From NCBI RefSeq assembly GCF_011065895.1, contig NZ_JAALCR010000028.1:1-64000 (forward strand): 64,000 bases of DNA, read 5' to 3'. Positions 16,940-26,264 of the stretch are shown here, piece after piece. The first letter of the stretch is position 1. The number at the start of each line of letters is the position of its first letter. Position numbers and translations under genes: made by a program. The notes beneath the pieces were generated by a model, which was not told the origin of the DNA, did not search any database, and saw only the letters and a list, made by a program, of their open reading frames with translations. This DNA comes from Paludisphaera rhizosphaerae (lineage in GTDB: Bacteria > Planctomycetota > Planctomycetia > Isosphaerales > Isosphaeraceae).

Positions 16940-17374
16940 ATGACGACCGATGCCGCACTGGCCGGGAACAAGCGGACTCTCTTCTTGCTGGTGGCGGCCA
17001 ATGTCGCGACGTCCATCCTGCACTACGTCGACAACGTGATCTTCTTCAAACAGTACCCCGAGCCGACCTGGCTGAACCCTCACCTGGTGGACATGGCCTG
17101 GTTCGTCATGACGCCCTTTGGTCTCGCCGGCTGCTTGCTTTTCCTCGAAGGTCGTCGGACCGCCTCGTTCGTCTGTCTCTACATCTTCGCGCTGATGAAC
17201 CTGCTCGTCCTGGGGCACTACCTGATCGCCCCGCCCTGGAAGGTCTCGTTCAAAATCAATCTGTTCATCATGCTGGAAGCCGCCGCAGCCCTCATCCTGG
17301 GCGGCTATATGGCCTGGGTCCAATCTCAAGGCTCCACAGGAGTGCCTCAGCGGGAGGTCGTTCCGGGAGCCTAA
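16940..17374 (+). CDS. Small four-helix membrane protein, unknown
   Basis: This 144-residue protein is almost entirely hydrophobic, with about four transmembrane helices (FLLVAANVATSILHYVDNVI, MAWFVMTPFGLAGCLLFLE, ASFVCLYIFALMNLLVLGHY, LFIMLEAAAALILGGYMAWV). The HYVDNVIFFKQYPEPTWL loop after helix one looks conserved and resembles uncharacterised integral membrane proteins in other bacteria. The ATG at 16940 was chosen because GGGAG lies nine bases upstream and the membrane protein starts there, although the frame is open further left. It converges with the sigma factor gene to the right. No function can be assigned. Confidence 0.72.
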   Translation: MTTDAALAGNKRTLFLLVAANVATSILHYVDNVIFFKQYPEPTWLNPHLVDMAWFVMTPFGLAGCLLFLEGRRTASFVCLYIFALMNLLVLGHYLIAPPWKVSFKINLFIMLEAAAALILGGYMAWVQSQGSTGVPQREVVPGA

Positions 17375-17448
17375 AGTTCGGCTCGTCGACGGCTACCATT
17401 CCACCGTCGACGAGGCGCTGCGGACGGGGCGGCCAGGCGAAGCGCGCG

Positions 17449-17511
17449 AGAGCGTGGACATGGATCGGTTTGGACGGCTGCATCACCGTCGCCGATCGCA
17501 TGCCCACGCTC
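17449..17511. repeat. REP-like inverted repeat between convergent genes
   Basis: GAGCGTGGACATGG (17449-17462) is an imperfect complement of GCATGCCCACGCTC (17498-17511). The segment 17487-17509 is identical over 23 bases to 51140-51162, placing it in the palindromic family also seen at 28169-28265 and 51084-51182. Its position between the 3' ends of convergent genes suits a terminator or REP function. Confidence 0.7.
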
Positions 17512-17535
17512 GTGGTACTCAACTTGAAGGGAACG

Positions 17536-18492
17536 TCATCCGACCTCGCAGCACTCGCGGTGACGGGCGAAGGCTCGGAGCTTGGAGAGGGCGGCGTCCT
17601 GGATCTGGCGGATCCGTTCCTTGGAGACGTCGAGGATCTCGCTGACCTGGCTCAGCGAGTGGGCCGGAGCGCCGTCGAGGCCGAAGCGGAGGCGGAGGAC
17701 GGTCTGCTCGCGGGGCTTGAGCTGGCCGATCAGGCCGGCGATCTGCTCCTCATGGTCGCGGTCCTCAACCTCGTCGTCGGTCGAGACGCTCAGCATGTCG
17801 AGCATGCTCGTGCGGCCGGAGTCGCCCACCGGGGCGTTGAGCGAGACGACGGGCCGGGTGGCCGCGTGCAGTTGCTTCAGGGTCGCCTCGGCGGCGGCGG
17901 AGCGGACTCGCTTGGTCTTCGTCGGCTGGCTCCCCTCGTCCTCATGCGAGCTTTCGGCCAGCTTCTGGAGGTGACGCGGGTTGAGCCGGACCGGGTAAAC
18001 GCCGGCCGCCACCGCCCGCTGCAAGGACTGGCGAATCCACCACACGGCGTACGACGCCAGGCGGGTCGTGTTCGAGACGTCGTAGCGGTCGATGGCCGTC
18101 AGCAGACCGCAGAACCCTTCCTGAAGGAGGTCCGAAATGGACATCCCCCGGTCGCGGTAGCGGCGGGCGACGTGGGCGACCAGTCGCAGGTTGGCCATCG
18201 CCAGCCGGGTGCGGGTCTCGTTGTACGCCCGGGCCGTGGCCTGAAGGACGGCCTCGTCGTCGCTGAGCGGCGGGCCGCCGGCCAGCACGAAGCGGACGAA
18301 CCCCTGGACGTCGAATTCAGCCTCGGCGTGAAGGTCAAGCTCCCCCGCGGCGGCGGCCAGCAGGGTGCGAAGGTCGTGAAGCTGCATCAGAATCCGCCGC
18401 TCTTCCTCGGGCTTCAGAACGCGAACGTCCTTGCGGCTGAGGAGAAGCAGGGTGCTGAGGTCGTCATTGGGAATGCGTGCGGCGGCAGCCAT
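17536..18492 (-). CDS. Sigma-70 family RNA polymerase sigma factor (group 2-like)
   Basis: The 318-residue protein has the regions of a primary-like sigma factor. Region 2 reads RLVAHVARRYRDRGMSISDLLQEGFCGLLTAIDRYDV then FASYAVWWIRQSLQRAV-like sequence (LASYAVWWIRQSL). Region 3 follows, and region 4 holds LKPREQTVLRLRFGLDG and SLSQVSEILDVSKERIRQIQDAALSKLR. It lacks the long N-terminal domain of RpoD, so it is probably an alternative sigma factor rather than the housekeeping one. AAAGGAA precedes the ATG by seven bases. No anti-sigma gene is adjacent. Confidence 0.93.
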   Translation of the reverse strand: MAAAARIPNDDLSTLLLLSRKDVRVLKPEEERRILMQLHDLRTLLAAAAGELDLHAEAEFDVQGFVRFVLAGGPPLSDDEAVLQATARAYNETRTRLAMANLRLVAHVARRYRDRGMSISDLLQEGFCGLLTAIDRYDVSNTTRLASYAVWWIRQSLQRAVAAGVYPVRLNPRHLQKLAESSHEDEGSQPTKTKRVRSAAAEATLKQLHAATRPVVSLNAPVGDSGRTSMLDMLSVSTDDEVEDRDHEEQIAGLIGQLKPREQTVLRLRFGLDGAPAHSLSQVSEILDVSKERIRQIQDAALSKLRAFARHRECCEVG

Positions 18493-19226
18493 GGATCCGT
18501 TCCTTTCCCGATCTGGATCGATTCACGATCCATCTCGTGTGTTCGCGTCTCACTCTCGGGGCGCACCTTGGCCACCGCCCGTCACGCTCCGGGCGGGTGT
18601 GCACCGCGGAGCGGACGGGAACGGGCGCGGCCGGGCAAGGGGCCGGCCACGGGTTCGCCCATGAGGACCTGGGGGAGGACGTTATGTGGAGGAGTCAAGC
18701 CGTCGGCGTGGACGACTTATCTCCGATGGACCGCCCGCGAACGCCGAATCTTCGCGGCGGAAGCGTCGATCGGGATCGGTGCCAGGGCCGCCCGTCCCTT
18801 CAGGAGGAAGAGAATCAGGAAGGTGGCCGTCGAGTCGAGCCCGGACCGAACGTGATCCGCGAGCCGACGGCCGAGCGTTCGGCACGTCTCCAGCGGTGCG
18901 TTCCCTCGGCTCTCGATTCGACGTAAGCTATGATAAGTGCGGGACGAAGCGAGACCGAGAAACCCCGAGGTCCGACTTCGGCGCTGGGCTGTCTGACTCG
19001 GGTTTTTCATGGTTCGGCCTCCGTCTGTATGATAGAGAGAGATCAGGTCGTTCGACGTCTCCCTCTCACTATCAAGTACGTGCGCCGCACCGGACCGTTC
19101 CATGACGATCTTTCTTTTTTCTGACCGGCCGGACCGCAACGGCCGCCGCCGACGTCCCTGATCGACCTGACGCACCCAGTCGACGCCGCCGGAATCGGCG
19201 GGCGGATTTCGTCGAGGAGAACGGTT
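18493..19226. other. Large gap between two divergent sigma factor genes
   Basis: No supported gene is seen in 734 bases, although several arginine/proline-rich open frames cross it. Two TATGAT hexamers (near 18928 and 19032) could be -10 elements for the rightward sigma gene, without clear -35 partners. The length is unusual and could hold a small RNA or long leaders. Confidence 0.55.
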
Positions 19227-19988
19227 GTGAAATCCGGCGACGCCAAAGCCAAGCTCACCGAGCTGATGACCCAGACGACCCTCCTCTACAAGGCGCGCAA
19301 CGGCACCCCGGAGGAGATGAACCAGGCCAACCAGCTTCTGATGCTCCGCTATTCGGGCGCCGTCCACCGCTATCTCTTAAAGGTCGTGGGCGATCCTGAG
19401 GTCGCGCGCGACCTGAACCAGGAATTTTCGCTCAAGTTCCTGGACGGCAAGTTCCGCCAGTTCGACCGCAGCCGCGGCCGGTTCCGCGACTACCTCAAGC
19501 GGGCGGTCCACAACCTGATGATGGACCACTTCCGCAAGAAGAAGGGGGTCGCCCACCTCGACACCGACATGGAAGCCGCCATCGTCGGCGACGTCGGGCT
19601 GAAGGATTTCGACGAGCAGTTCCTTCTAAGCTGGCGGCAAGACTTGATGGCCCGCGCCTGGCAGGCCCTCAAGGACCACGAGCAGAACACGGGCCAGCCC
19701 TACTGGCAGGTCATGAGGTTGAGGCTCGCCAGGCCTCAGCTTCGCTCGCCCGACCTGGCCAAGGAGTTGTCGGAGCGGATCGGCCGCCCCGTGACCGCCG
19801 GCAGCCTCCGCCAGATCCTCCACCGCGCCCGGGACAAGTTCACCGAGTTCCTCATCTCCGAGGTCCGCGTGACCCTCGGCGATCCTTCTCGCGATCAAGT
19901 CGAGGAGGAACTCGGCGACCTGAAACTCCTGGAGTTCTGCAAGCCCTCCCTGGCTCGCATCAAGTTCGACGATGGAGACGACCGCTGA
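19227..19988 (+). CDS. ECF-like RNA polymerase sigma factor
   Basis: The 253-residue protein begins at a GTG preceded by GAGGAG. Residues about 40-100 resemble region 2 (LLMLRYSGAVHRYLLKVV, DLNQEFSLKFLDGKFRQFD, GRFRDYLKRAVHNLMMDHFRKKK). The C-terminal part resembles region 4, with RSPDLAKELSERIGRPVTAGSLRQILHRARDKFTEFL, a helix-turn-helix ending in the sigma-type helix. The pattern fits the diverse planctomycete ECF sigma factors. It is longer than a classical ECF factor, and the tail may be regulatory. No anti-sigma factor is adjacent. It converges with the SGNH hydrolase gene, the stops being 4 bp apart. Confidence 0.85.
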   Translation: MKSGDAKAKLTELMTQTTLLYKARNGTPEEMNQANQLLMLRYSGAVHRYLLKVVGDPEVARDLNQEFSLKFLDGKFRQFDRSRGRFRDYLKRAVHNLMMDHFRKKKGVAHLDTDMEAAIVGDVGLKDFDEQFLLSWRQDLMARAWQALKDHEQNTGQPYWQVMRLRLARPQLRSPDLAKELSERIGRPVTAGSLRQILHRARDKFTEFLISEVRVTLGDPSRDQVEEELGDLKLLEFCKPSLARIKFDDGDDR

Positions 19989-19991
19989 ACG

Positions 19992-21125
19992 TCAGCGCGA
20001 GGAGCCCCCGCCGATCGCCGCCGAAATCGCCGGCGCGAAGACGTCCGCCATTCGCATGAAGCCCAGATCGGTCGGGTGCGAACCGTCGACGGTCCCTTCG
20101 CCGTCGTCGCCGAGCTGCGGTTCGCCTTCCAGGTAGTACAGCTCGGGAATTCCTTCGGCCTTGAGCTTTTCATACACGGACTTGAGCGCAGCTCGGCTGG
20201 TTTCGTTGCGCTCAAGCTGAGACGGCCGGAAGATCGAATCGGTGTACGTGCGGTCCTCGACGAGGAGGATCGGCGTGTTCGGCCGGGCCTTGCGAATCGT
20301 CTTGACCAGCGGAGAGGTCCGCGCCGACACCATGGCCGCCGTCATGTTCGGCAGGCAGTCGATCACGTAGACGGCCGCGTCGATCTCGACGAGGAGATCG
20401 GAAATCGACTGGTCCATCGTGCCGTTGCCGCTGAAGCCCAGGTTGATGACGGGTCGCTCAAGCTTCCGGCCGACGATCGCCGGATGGCACATCCCGGGCC
20501 GCGAGGCGCAGCCGCCGTGGGTGATCGAGGTCCCGTAGAAGACGATCGGCTTGGCGGACTCGGCCTTGCGCGGGGCGGCCGGACGAACGGATCGATCGGT
20601 CGGAACGCCGACCTCGACCGAGGTGACGCCGTTGTAGAGCGGAAGATAGAGCATGTACTCCCGTTCGCCGGCGCTGAGTCCCTTCACCAGGGCCTTCGTG
20701 TTCGTCTGCTCGGTCGGCTGGCCGACGGCGACCCATCGCCACTTGCCCTGAGGATCCCGGGCGTACAGATCCAGTCCGCTGACCCCCGTCGCGGGCATGT
20801 GCGGCATGGCCAGGCGATCCTTCTTGTTGACCGTCCAGCGAGCGTGGATCTCCGGGGAATCGGTCACGAACCGGACGGCGATCCCCGCCGAGTCCCTCGA
20901 AAGGCTCCAGACCGGAGGCCGAGCGACTCCATCGGCCTTCGCGGGAAGGCGGTCGAACGGGGCCTTGAGATCGGCCTCCTTCCAGCCCTGGCCTTCCAGC
21001 GTCAGCGTCCGGACGTCGCTCCAGGTGAGCGCAGTCTGGGTCGCGGGCGCCTGGGCGCGAACGGCGACCGGCAGGGACAGGGTTACGATCACGAGACCAA
21101 TGGGGATGCGGAGTGGGGGCTTCAT
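19992..21125 (-). CDS. Secreted SGNH/GDSL-type esterase with GxDLY N-terminal domain
   Basis: From the ATG at 21125 the protein has 377 residues and a signal peptide (MKPPLRIPIGLVIVTLSLPV, then AVRAQA). The N-terminal beta-sandwich contains the GVSGLDLYARD segment typical of the GxDLY domain. The SGNH catalytic domain follows: IVFYGTSITHGG (nucleophile Ser), NLGFSGNGTMD (oxyanion Gly/Asn), VIDCLPNM, and the Asp/His pair in DGSHPTDLGFMRMAD. It probably deacylates polysaccharides in the periplasm. An open frame extends far upstream without signal-peptide character, so the shorter start is preferred; no strong ribosome-binding site is visible. Confidence 0.88.
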   Translation of the reverse strand: MKPPLRIPIGLVIVTLSLPVAVRAQAPATQTALTWSDVRTLTLEGQGWKEADLKAPFDRLPAKADGVARPPVWSLSRDSAGIAVRFVTDSPEIHARWTVNKKDRLAMPHMPATGVSGLDLYARDPQGKWRWVAVGQPTEQTNTKALVKGLSAGEREYMLYLPLYNGVTSVEVGVPTDRSVRPAAPRKAESAKPIVFYGTSITHGGCASRPGMCHPAIVGRKLERPVINLGFSGNGTMDQSISDLLVEIDAAVYVIDCLPNMTAAMVSARTSPLVKTIRKARPNTPILLVEDRTYTDSIFRPSQLERNETSRAALKSVYEKLKAEGIPELYYLEGEPQLGDDGEGTVDGSHPTDLGFMRMADVFAPAISAAIGGGSSR

Positions 21126-21432
21126 CAGGATTGTCGCCAGGATGGGGGGGGAAGGAGCGGACCGGCGCCCGCGAGATGGGGCGATCGTATCGCCGCCGGG
21201 GGGCCGGTTCCAGGTTCCTACGCCGGCATTGACGACTTCCGGGGTTCCCGCTACATTCCCGCCGCACGTCGCGTCCGCTGGGCGACGACGGGTGGACGAG
21301 ACCTCTTGAGAAGACATCGGCGCTTGTAAACGCCCCCGTTCGACGGCCACGGTCGAGGCCCGTGCTCGGGCGATCCCACGGATGGTGAACGCATTCCGGC
21401 ACAGGTCTACTTCAGACGGGCGAGGGTGAATC
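21126..21432. other. Divergent intergenic region, SGNH esterase and GT2 genes
   Basis: No gene seen in 307 bases. It should contain two divergent promoters. A G-run of eight (21144-21151) and C/G-rich sequence are the only notable features. Confidence 0.55.
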
Positions 21433-22584
21433 ATGGACGACTTCCCCGCCGGTCCGGCGAGCGCGGAGCCGGGGAGGCCGTCGCTCTCGGTTGTCGTTCC
21501 CGTCCACAACGGGGGCGTCGACTTCGAGCGCTGCCTCCGCCGGCTTCGTGAATCCACCTGGACCGACTTCGAGCTGCTCGTCGTCGACGACGGCTCGACC
21601 GATCAATCAGGACCCCTGGCGAAAAGCCACGGGGCTTTCGTGTTGCGCCTCGACCGCCCCATGGGCCCGGCCGCCGCGCGGAACCTCGGCGCCGAACGGG
21701 CGACCGGCGATTTGATCTTCTTCCTGGACGCCGACGTCGCCGTCCACCCGGAGACCATCGCCCGAGGCATGTCCCGCTTCCTGGCGGACGACGATCTCAC
21801 CGCCCTCTTCGGATCGTACGACGACCGCCCGAGCGCGCACGGAATCGTCAGCCGTTTCCGAAACCTGCTCCATCACTACGTCCATCAGCGCGGCGATTTC
21901 GTCGACGACGTCCGCCCCGCTCATACGTTCTGGACGGGATGCGGCCTGATCCGCCGTCGCGAGTTCCTCGAATTCGGCGGCTTCGACCCCCGGCTCTACG
22001 CCCGCCCCTCGATCGAGGACATCGAGCTGGGCTACCGGCTCACCCGCGCTGGAAGGCGAATCCTCCTGGCCCGCGACGTCCTGGCGACGCACTTGAAGCG
22101 CTGGACGCTGTTCGACATGGTCCGCACCGACATCTTCCGCCGGGGCGTCCCCTGGATGCTTCTGATCAAGCGGAGCGGGACGGTTGAGACCGATCTGAAC
22201 GTCCAGACCGGCCAGAAGCTGTCGGTCGCGGCGACCGGCGGGCTCCTGCTGGCGACGGCCGCGTTGCCGCTCTCGCTCTGGACCGGCGCGATCGCTCTGG
22301 CCTGCGCCGGGACCGTCGCGACGCTCAACGTGGACCTCTATCGGTTCCTGGCCCAACGCCGGGGCGTCGCTTTCGCGGCAGGGTCGTTCCCGTTGCACCT
22401 GGTCTATTTCGTCTGCTGCGGGTTGTCGGTCGTGATCGCGCTGGCTCGTTGGTACCTCGTCGACCGGCGAGGCGCGTCGATCGCCGAAGGCCAGGGTCGG
22501 ATCGACCGCGGCGGCCCCATTCCCTCTCCCGCCTGGGTTCGGCTGGCACGGAGGCTCCAGCGATGGACGACGCGGTCAAGGTAG
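21433..22584 (+). CDS. Family 2 glycosyltransferase with membrane anchor
   Basis: The 383-residue protein has a GT-A fold: LSVVVPVHNGG at residues 18-28, LLVVDDGSTDQS, the DxD motif in FFLDADVAVHP, and a downstream acceptor-site motif SIEDIELGYRLTRAG (ED). Two or three hydrophobic helices lie near residues 250-330 (LLLATAALPLSLWTGAIALA, FPLHLVYFVCCGLSVVIALA), placing it at the inner membrane. It transfers a nucleotide-sugar to an unknown acceptor. It opens a plus-strand cluster; its end overlaps the DUF362 gene by 22 bases, so the two are cotranscribed. Confidence 0.92.
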   Translation: MDDFPAGPASAEPGRPSLSVVVPVHNGGVDFERCLRRLRESTWTDFELLVVDDGSTDQSGPLAKSHGAFVLRLDRPMGPAAARNLGAERATGDLIFFLDADVAVHPETIARGMSRFLADDDLTALFGSYDDRPSAHGIVSRFRNLLHHYVHQRGDFVDDVRPAHTFWTGCGLIRRREFLEFGGFDPRLYARPSIEDIELGYRLTRAGRRILLARDVLATHLKRWTLFDMVRTDIFRRGVPWMLLIKRSGTVETDLNVQTGQKLSVAATGGLLLATAALPLSLWTGAIALACAGTVATLNVDLYRFLAQRRGVAFAAGSFPLHLVYFVCCGLSVVIALARWYLVDRRGASIAEGQGRIDRGGPIPSPAWVRLARRLQRWTTRSR

Positions 22585-23687
22585 CCGTAGTGCAGGGAGA
22601 TCGCCGCCGAGGGGCCGTGGCGCAAGCGCTCGCGCTGATCGCCGACGACCTCCGCACGGTCGTCGGCGCGTGTGGGGCCGCGGTCGTCGTGCCGACGCTC
22701 GACGAGTTGGCCCGCCCCTGGGCGTCGACCGACCGCGACAGCCTCTCGGCGACCGTCGACGCCCTCGCCGCCGCCGGCGCGGCCTCGATCGACGTCGTCG
22801 CCTCGTCGACGGCCGCTCGGCCGTCCGCCTCCACATGCTTTGAGAGCCTCGGTTATCGCGGCGAGACGTGGGGCCGTCCAGTGGCCTACCACGATCTCGA
22901 CGATGGTCCCGACGCCTGGACCGATCGCGAGGTGGTCGTCGCCGGCCGTCCTGAGACGCTCCGGGTCTCAACTCTGGCGATCGAATCGGGCTGCCGCGTG
23001 TCGCTGGGCGTGGCGAGGACGCATGGAGTCTTCCGGCTCGGACTGGGCGTCCCCAGCCTTGCGGCGGTGCTTCGCCGCGAGGACCGAAGAGGCTTCGACG
23101 GCCAGGCGCTGGCGACCCAGATTCCAGACTGGATGGTCCCCTATTGCTGCAGCCTGGAGACCACCCGAGGCCGGGTGGCTCGCGCCTGGCTGCGTCTCCG
23201 ATCCATCGACGGCGGGATGCGGCTGACGGGGGCGGAGAGACGTCGCCTGGAGCGGGCCGAACGCGCCACGGAACGGCTCGCGGTCCTGGCGGCGGCCGTC
23301 GCGCCCAAGATCAGCATCGTGGACGGTTTCTCGGGGATGCACGGCCAGGCGCCCAGGCTAGGGACCCAGCTCCGGCTTGGGACTGTCGTCGCGGGGACCG
23401 ACCCGGTCGCCGTCGACGCCGTGGCCGCGGCGATCATGGGATTCGACCCCCTCGACGTGGCCTATCTCCGGCGCGCGCAGGCGGCCGGTCTGGGAGTGGC
23501 CGACCTGGCGGCGATCACGATCGTCGGCGAGCCCTGGTCGCAGGTGCGCCGCAAGTGCCGTCGGCACGCCTCCGACCGGCTTCTCAGGTTGGTTTCCGCG
23601 ACGACCGGAACCGAATCGGCGGACGTCCGCGGCCCGTACTTCCTCCGCCGACGCCGGCGGCGAGCCCGCCGATCCTCGCCGGTTTGA
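22563..23687 (+). CDS. DUF362 family protein
   Basis: The 374-residue protein fits the DUF362 pattern: VAVVQGDRRRGAVAQAL near the N-terminus, a central SLGVARTHGVFRLGLGVPSL block, IVDGFSGMHGQAPRLG, and GTVVAGTDPVAVDAVAAAIMGFDP near the C-terminus. Biochemical function of the family is unknown; some members are fused to ferredoxin domains, but no cysteine cluster is visible here. The C-terminus is arginine-rich. It starts inside the end of the glycosyltransferase gene (22-bp overlap) and is followed 22 bases later by another glycosyltransferase. That context suggests a role in glycan synthesis or modification. Confidence 0.82.
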   Translation: MDDAVKVAVVQGDRRRGAVAQALALIADDLRTVVGACGAAVVVPTLDELARPWASTDRDSLSATVDALAAAGAASIDVVASSTAARPSASTCFESLGYRGETWGRPVAYHDLDDGPDAWTDREVVVAGRPETLRVSTLAIESGCRVSLGVARTHGVFRLGLGVPSLAAVLRREDRRGFDGQALATQIPDWMVPYCCSLETTRGRVARAWLRLRSIDGGMRLTGAERRRLERAERATERLAVLAAAVAPKISIVDGFSGMHGQAPRLGTQLRLGTVVAGTDPVAVDAVAAAIMGFDPLDVAYLRRAQAAGLGVADLAAITIVGEPWSQVRRKCRRHASDRLLRLVSATTGTESADVRGPYFLRRRRRRARRSSPV

Positions 23688-23709
23688 CACTTCCCCTCGG
23701 AGCGTCCTG

Positions 23710-24939
23710 ATGAGGATCGGTTACGACGGGACCTGCCTGGCCAATCGCCGGGGCTTCGGCCGATTCGCCCGCCGCCTCCTATCAGCGTTCGTCCCCCGCG
23801 CGACGGAAGCCGGCCACGAGGTCGTCGTGGTCATCGACGCCCCTTCCGCCGCCTCGGTCGAAATCCCCATCGGGGCTTCGCCGCTCGTCGTCGACGTCCG
23901 CAAGGCCCCCAGCGCGGCGGCGTCGGCCGACGGCCGACGGGGCCTGCTCGACATGCTCGCCATGGGCCGGGCCGTCTCGCGGGCGAAGCTCGACCTGATG
24001 TATTTCCCGGCCACCTACAGCTTCTATCCCGTCTGGGGCGTCCCGCGCGTCGTCGTCACCATGCACGACACGCTGACGATGGAGCACCCCGAGTTGGTCT
24101 TCCCCAACCGTCGGGGGCGGCTGGCCTGGCAGCTCAAGGAGTTCGTGGCCATCCGCTCGGCGGACCGCATCGCGACCGTCTCCGAAACCTCGAAACGATT
24201 CCTGATGAATCGGCTGCCGCTGCCCGAGGACCGCTTCCGCGTCGTTTCCGAGGCCGCCGACCCGATCTTCCGGCCGATCGACGACCCGTCGACGACAGCC
24301 GCCGCGCTCGAGCGATACGGCATTCCGAGGCAGGGCCGATTCCTGCTCTACGTCGGCGGCCTGAGCCCGCACAAGAACCTCGTCCGACTCGTCGAGGCGT
24401 TCGCGGTCGCCGCTCCTGACGACGTGTCGCTGGTCCTGACGGGCGACTTCAAGGACGTCTTCCACACCCACGTGCCTGAGATCCGCCGGGCGATCGCGGC
24501 GGCGGGCGTCGAGCGACGTGTGATCCTCACCGGCTACGTGCCGGACGAAGACCTCGCGGCGCTCTACAGCCGGGCGTACGCCCTGGTCTTCCCCTCGCTC
24601 CTGGAAGGCTTCGGGCTCCCCGCCGTGGAGGCGATGGCCTGCGGCGCGCCGGTGGTCGCCAGCCGGGCCGGGTCGCTCCCCGAGGTCGTCGGCGACGCGG
24701 GCCTCTTCTTCGCCCCCCTGAGCGTCGCCGACATCAGTCGAGCCCTTCGCACGATCCTCGACGATCCCGCTCTCCGAGACGGCCTCGCAGTCGCCGCACT
24801 CCGCCGAGCCTCGACGTTCGACTGGGACCGCTCCGCGGTGGACCTTCTCGCATGCATTGAGGAATTCGTCCCGCGACGTAAGGTTGCAGGAATTCCACAC
24901 CTCGGGCGAACGACGACGACGAGCCGCCGTTCCGGTTGA
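23710..24939 (+). CDS. Family 4 glycosyltransferase
   Basis: The 409-residue protein has the GT-B fold of mannosyltransferase-like GT4 enzymes. It begins MRIGYDGTCLANRRGFGRFA, has VTMHDTLTMEHPE and RIATVSETSKR in the N-terminal domain, then LLYVGGLSPHKNLVRLVEAF at the start of the C-terminal domain. The nucleotide-sugar site reads VFPSLLEGFGLPAVEAMACG and GSLPEVVGDAGLFF, with the EGFGLPAVE E-x7-E motif. The enzyme is retaining and cytosolic by family. The ATG at 23710 was chosen because the conserved N-terminus starts there and GGAG lies upstream. It is the third gene of the cluster. Confidence 0.93.
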   Translation: MRIGYDGTCLANRRGFGRFARRLLSAFVPRATEAGHEVVVVIDAPSAASVEIPIGASPLVVDVRKAPSAAASADGRRGLLDMLAMGRAVSRAKLDLMYFPATYSFYPVWGVPRVVVTMHDTLTMEHPELVFPNRRGRLAWQLKEFVAIRSADRIATVSETSKRFLMNRLPLPEDRFRVVSEAADPIFRPIDDPSTTAAALERYGIPRQGRFLLYVGGLSPHKNLVRLVEAFAVAAPDDVSLVLTGDFKDVFHTHVPEIRRAIAAAGVERRVILTGYVPDEDLAALYSRAYALVFPSLLEGFGLPAVEAMACGAPVVASRAGSLPEVVGDAGLFFAPLSVADISRALRTILDDPALRDGLAVAALRRASTFDWDRSAVDLLACIEEFVPRRKVAGIPHLGRTTTTSRRSG

Positions 24940-25067
24940 GAACTGGGGTTGAACGAAGCCGGCCGAAAGACTCACCTGGATAGAGACGCGACGGCCACGG
25001 GGGGAGAAACGCAAACGCACCGCGAACATGAACTACTCTTAAAACAAACCCCCGTGGAGTCACCGCT

Positions 25068-26264
25068 TTGTTTCTGACACTCCTGTTCTACGCGGGCGTC
25101 GTGATCGGCGAGGCGGCCTGCATCGCCTATGCGATCAACGTCCTGCACGGCTATCCCTGGCGGAGCCGATGGACCGAGGAGATCACGCTCGTCGCCCTGG
25201 CCGCCATCGGTCTAGGCTCGCTTGAACTGGCCCGGCGCTACTGGTTCGTCCCCGTCTCCTCCTGGCCGACTTCGGTGGCGGCCCTCGCGGGGGGCTTCTG
25301 CCTCATCGGTTTCGTCGGCGTCCCGGCCGCCCAGCTCTCCCGGTCGCTTCGGTCGAGGTTCGTCGGCGTGATCCCCAGCGAGCGCCGAGAGGAGCTTCAG
25401 GATCTGCCCAGAGAGGAGTTCATCGGCGACGGCCATCACGCCTGGCTGCTCCGGCTCCCCGGCAATCGATCGCTCGACCTGGAGGCCCACGACTTCTCGG
25501 TGGCGTTCCCGCAGCTTCCCGACGAGATGAACGGGCTCTCGGTCCTCCACCTGACCGACCTCCATTTCTCACGCGCGTACGACCGCCGCTACTTCCAGGC
25601 CGTGTGCGAAGCCGCGGCCGACATGCCGTCGGATATCGTGCTCGTCACGGGGGACATGGTCGACGACCCGGCGTGCATCGAGTGGATCGCGCCGCTGCTG
25701 AAGGACCTTCCCGGTCCGCTGGGGAAGTTCGCCATCCTGGGAAACCACGACCACTTCCACGACTCGGAATTAATCGCCGCTGCGCTGACCGAGGCCGGTT
25801 TCCGGGTGCTCGACGGCGAAACGACGCTCGTGGACGTCGAGGGCCGTCGCCTGGCCGTGGGCGGAACGTGCGCTCCCTGGGGCCCACCGATCCCCGACGA
25901 CGCCGTCCCCTCGGCCGACTTCTCCCTGTTGATGAGCCACACGCCCGACCAGGTCTACAAGTCGGCGAAGCAGGGGTGGGATTTCATCCTCACCGGCCAC
26001 AACCACGGCGGCCAGATCCGATTTCCGCTGATCGGCCCCTTGCTGATGCCCAGCGTCTACAGCCGGCGGTTCGACCGCGGCTTCTTCCGCATCCGACCCT
26101 CGTTGATGTACGTCAGCCAGGGGATCGGCGCCAAGCATCCCATCCGCTACGGCTGCGTCCCGGAAATCACCCGGTTCACCCTGGTCCGGTCTGAGGCGAC
26201 TGCTCGCCGCGACCTGGCCGCCTCCAGCGGCGCGACGAAGGCGTCTTCATGCTCTCCGACGTGA
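25068..26264 (+). CDS. Membrane-anchored metallophosphoesterase
   Basis: The 398-residue protein starts at a TTG with GTGGAG eight bases upstream. Three hydrophobic helices cover residues 1-95. The calcineurin-like domain follows: VLHLTDLHFSRAYDRRY (D-x-H), DIVLVTGDMVDDP (GDxxD), FAILGNHDHFHD (GNHD/E), LLMSHTPDQVY and FILTGHNHGGQIRFP (GHxH). This resembles YkuE/YaeI-type phosphoesterases, which act on lipid-linked phosphates such as UDP-sugar or lipid A intermediates. The gene follows the GT4 gene by 128 bp and probably belongs to the glycan cluster. Substrate is not determined by sequence. Confidence 0.9.
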   Translation: MFLTLLFYAGVVIGEAACIAYAINVLHGYPWRSRWTEEITLVALAAIGLGSLELARRYWFVPVSSWPTSVAALAGGFCLIGFVGVPAAQLSRSLRSRFVGVIPSERREELQDLPREEFIGDGHHAWLLRLPGNRSLDLEAHDFSVAFPQLPDEMNGLSVLHLTDLHFSRAYDRRYFQAVCEAAADMPSDIVLVTGDMVDDPACIEWIAPLLKDLPGPLGKFAILGNHDHFHDSELIAAALTEAGFRVLDGETTLVDVEGRRLAVGGTCAPWGPPIPDDAVPSADFSLLMSHTPDQVYKSAKQGWDFILTGHNHGGQIRFPLIGPLLMPSVYSRRFDRGFFRIRPSLMYVSQGIGAKHPIRYGCVPEITRFTLVRSEATARRDLAASSGATKASSCSPT

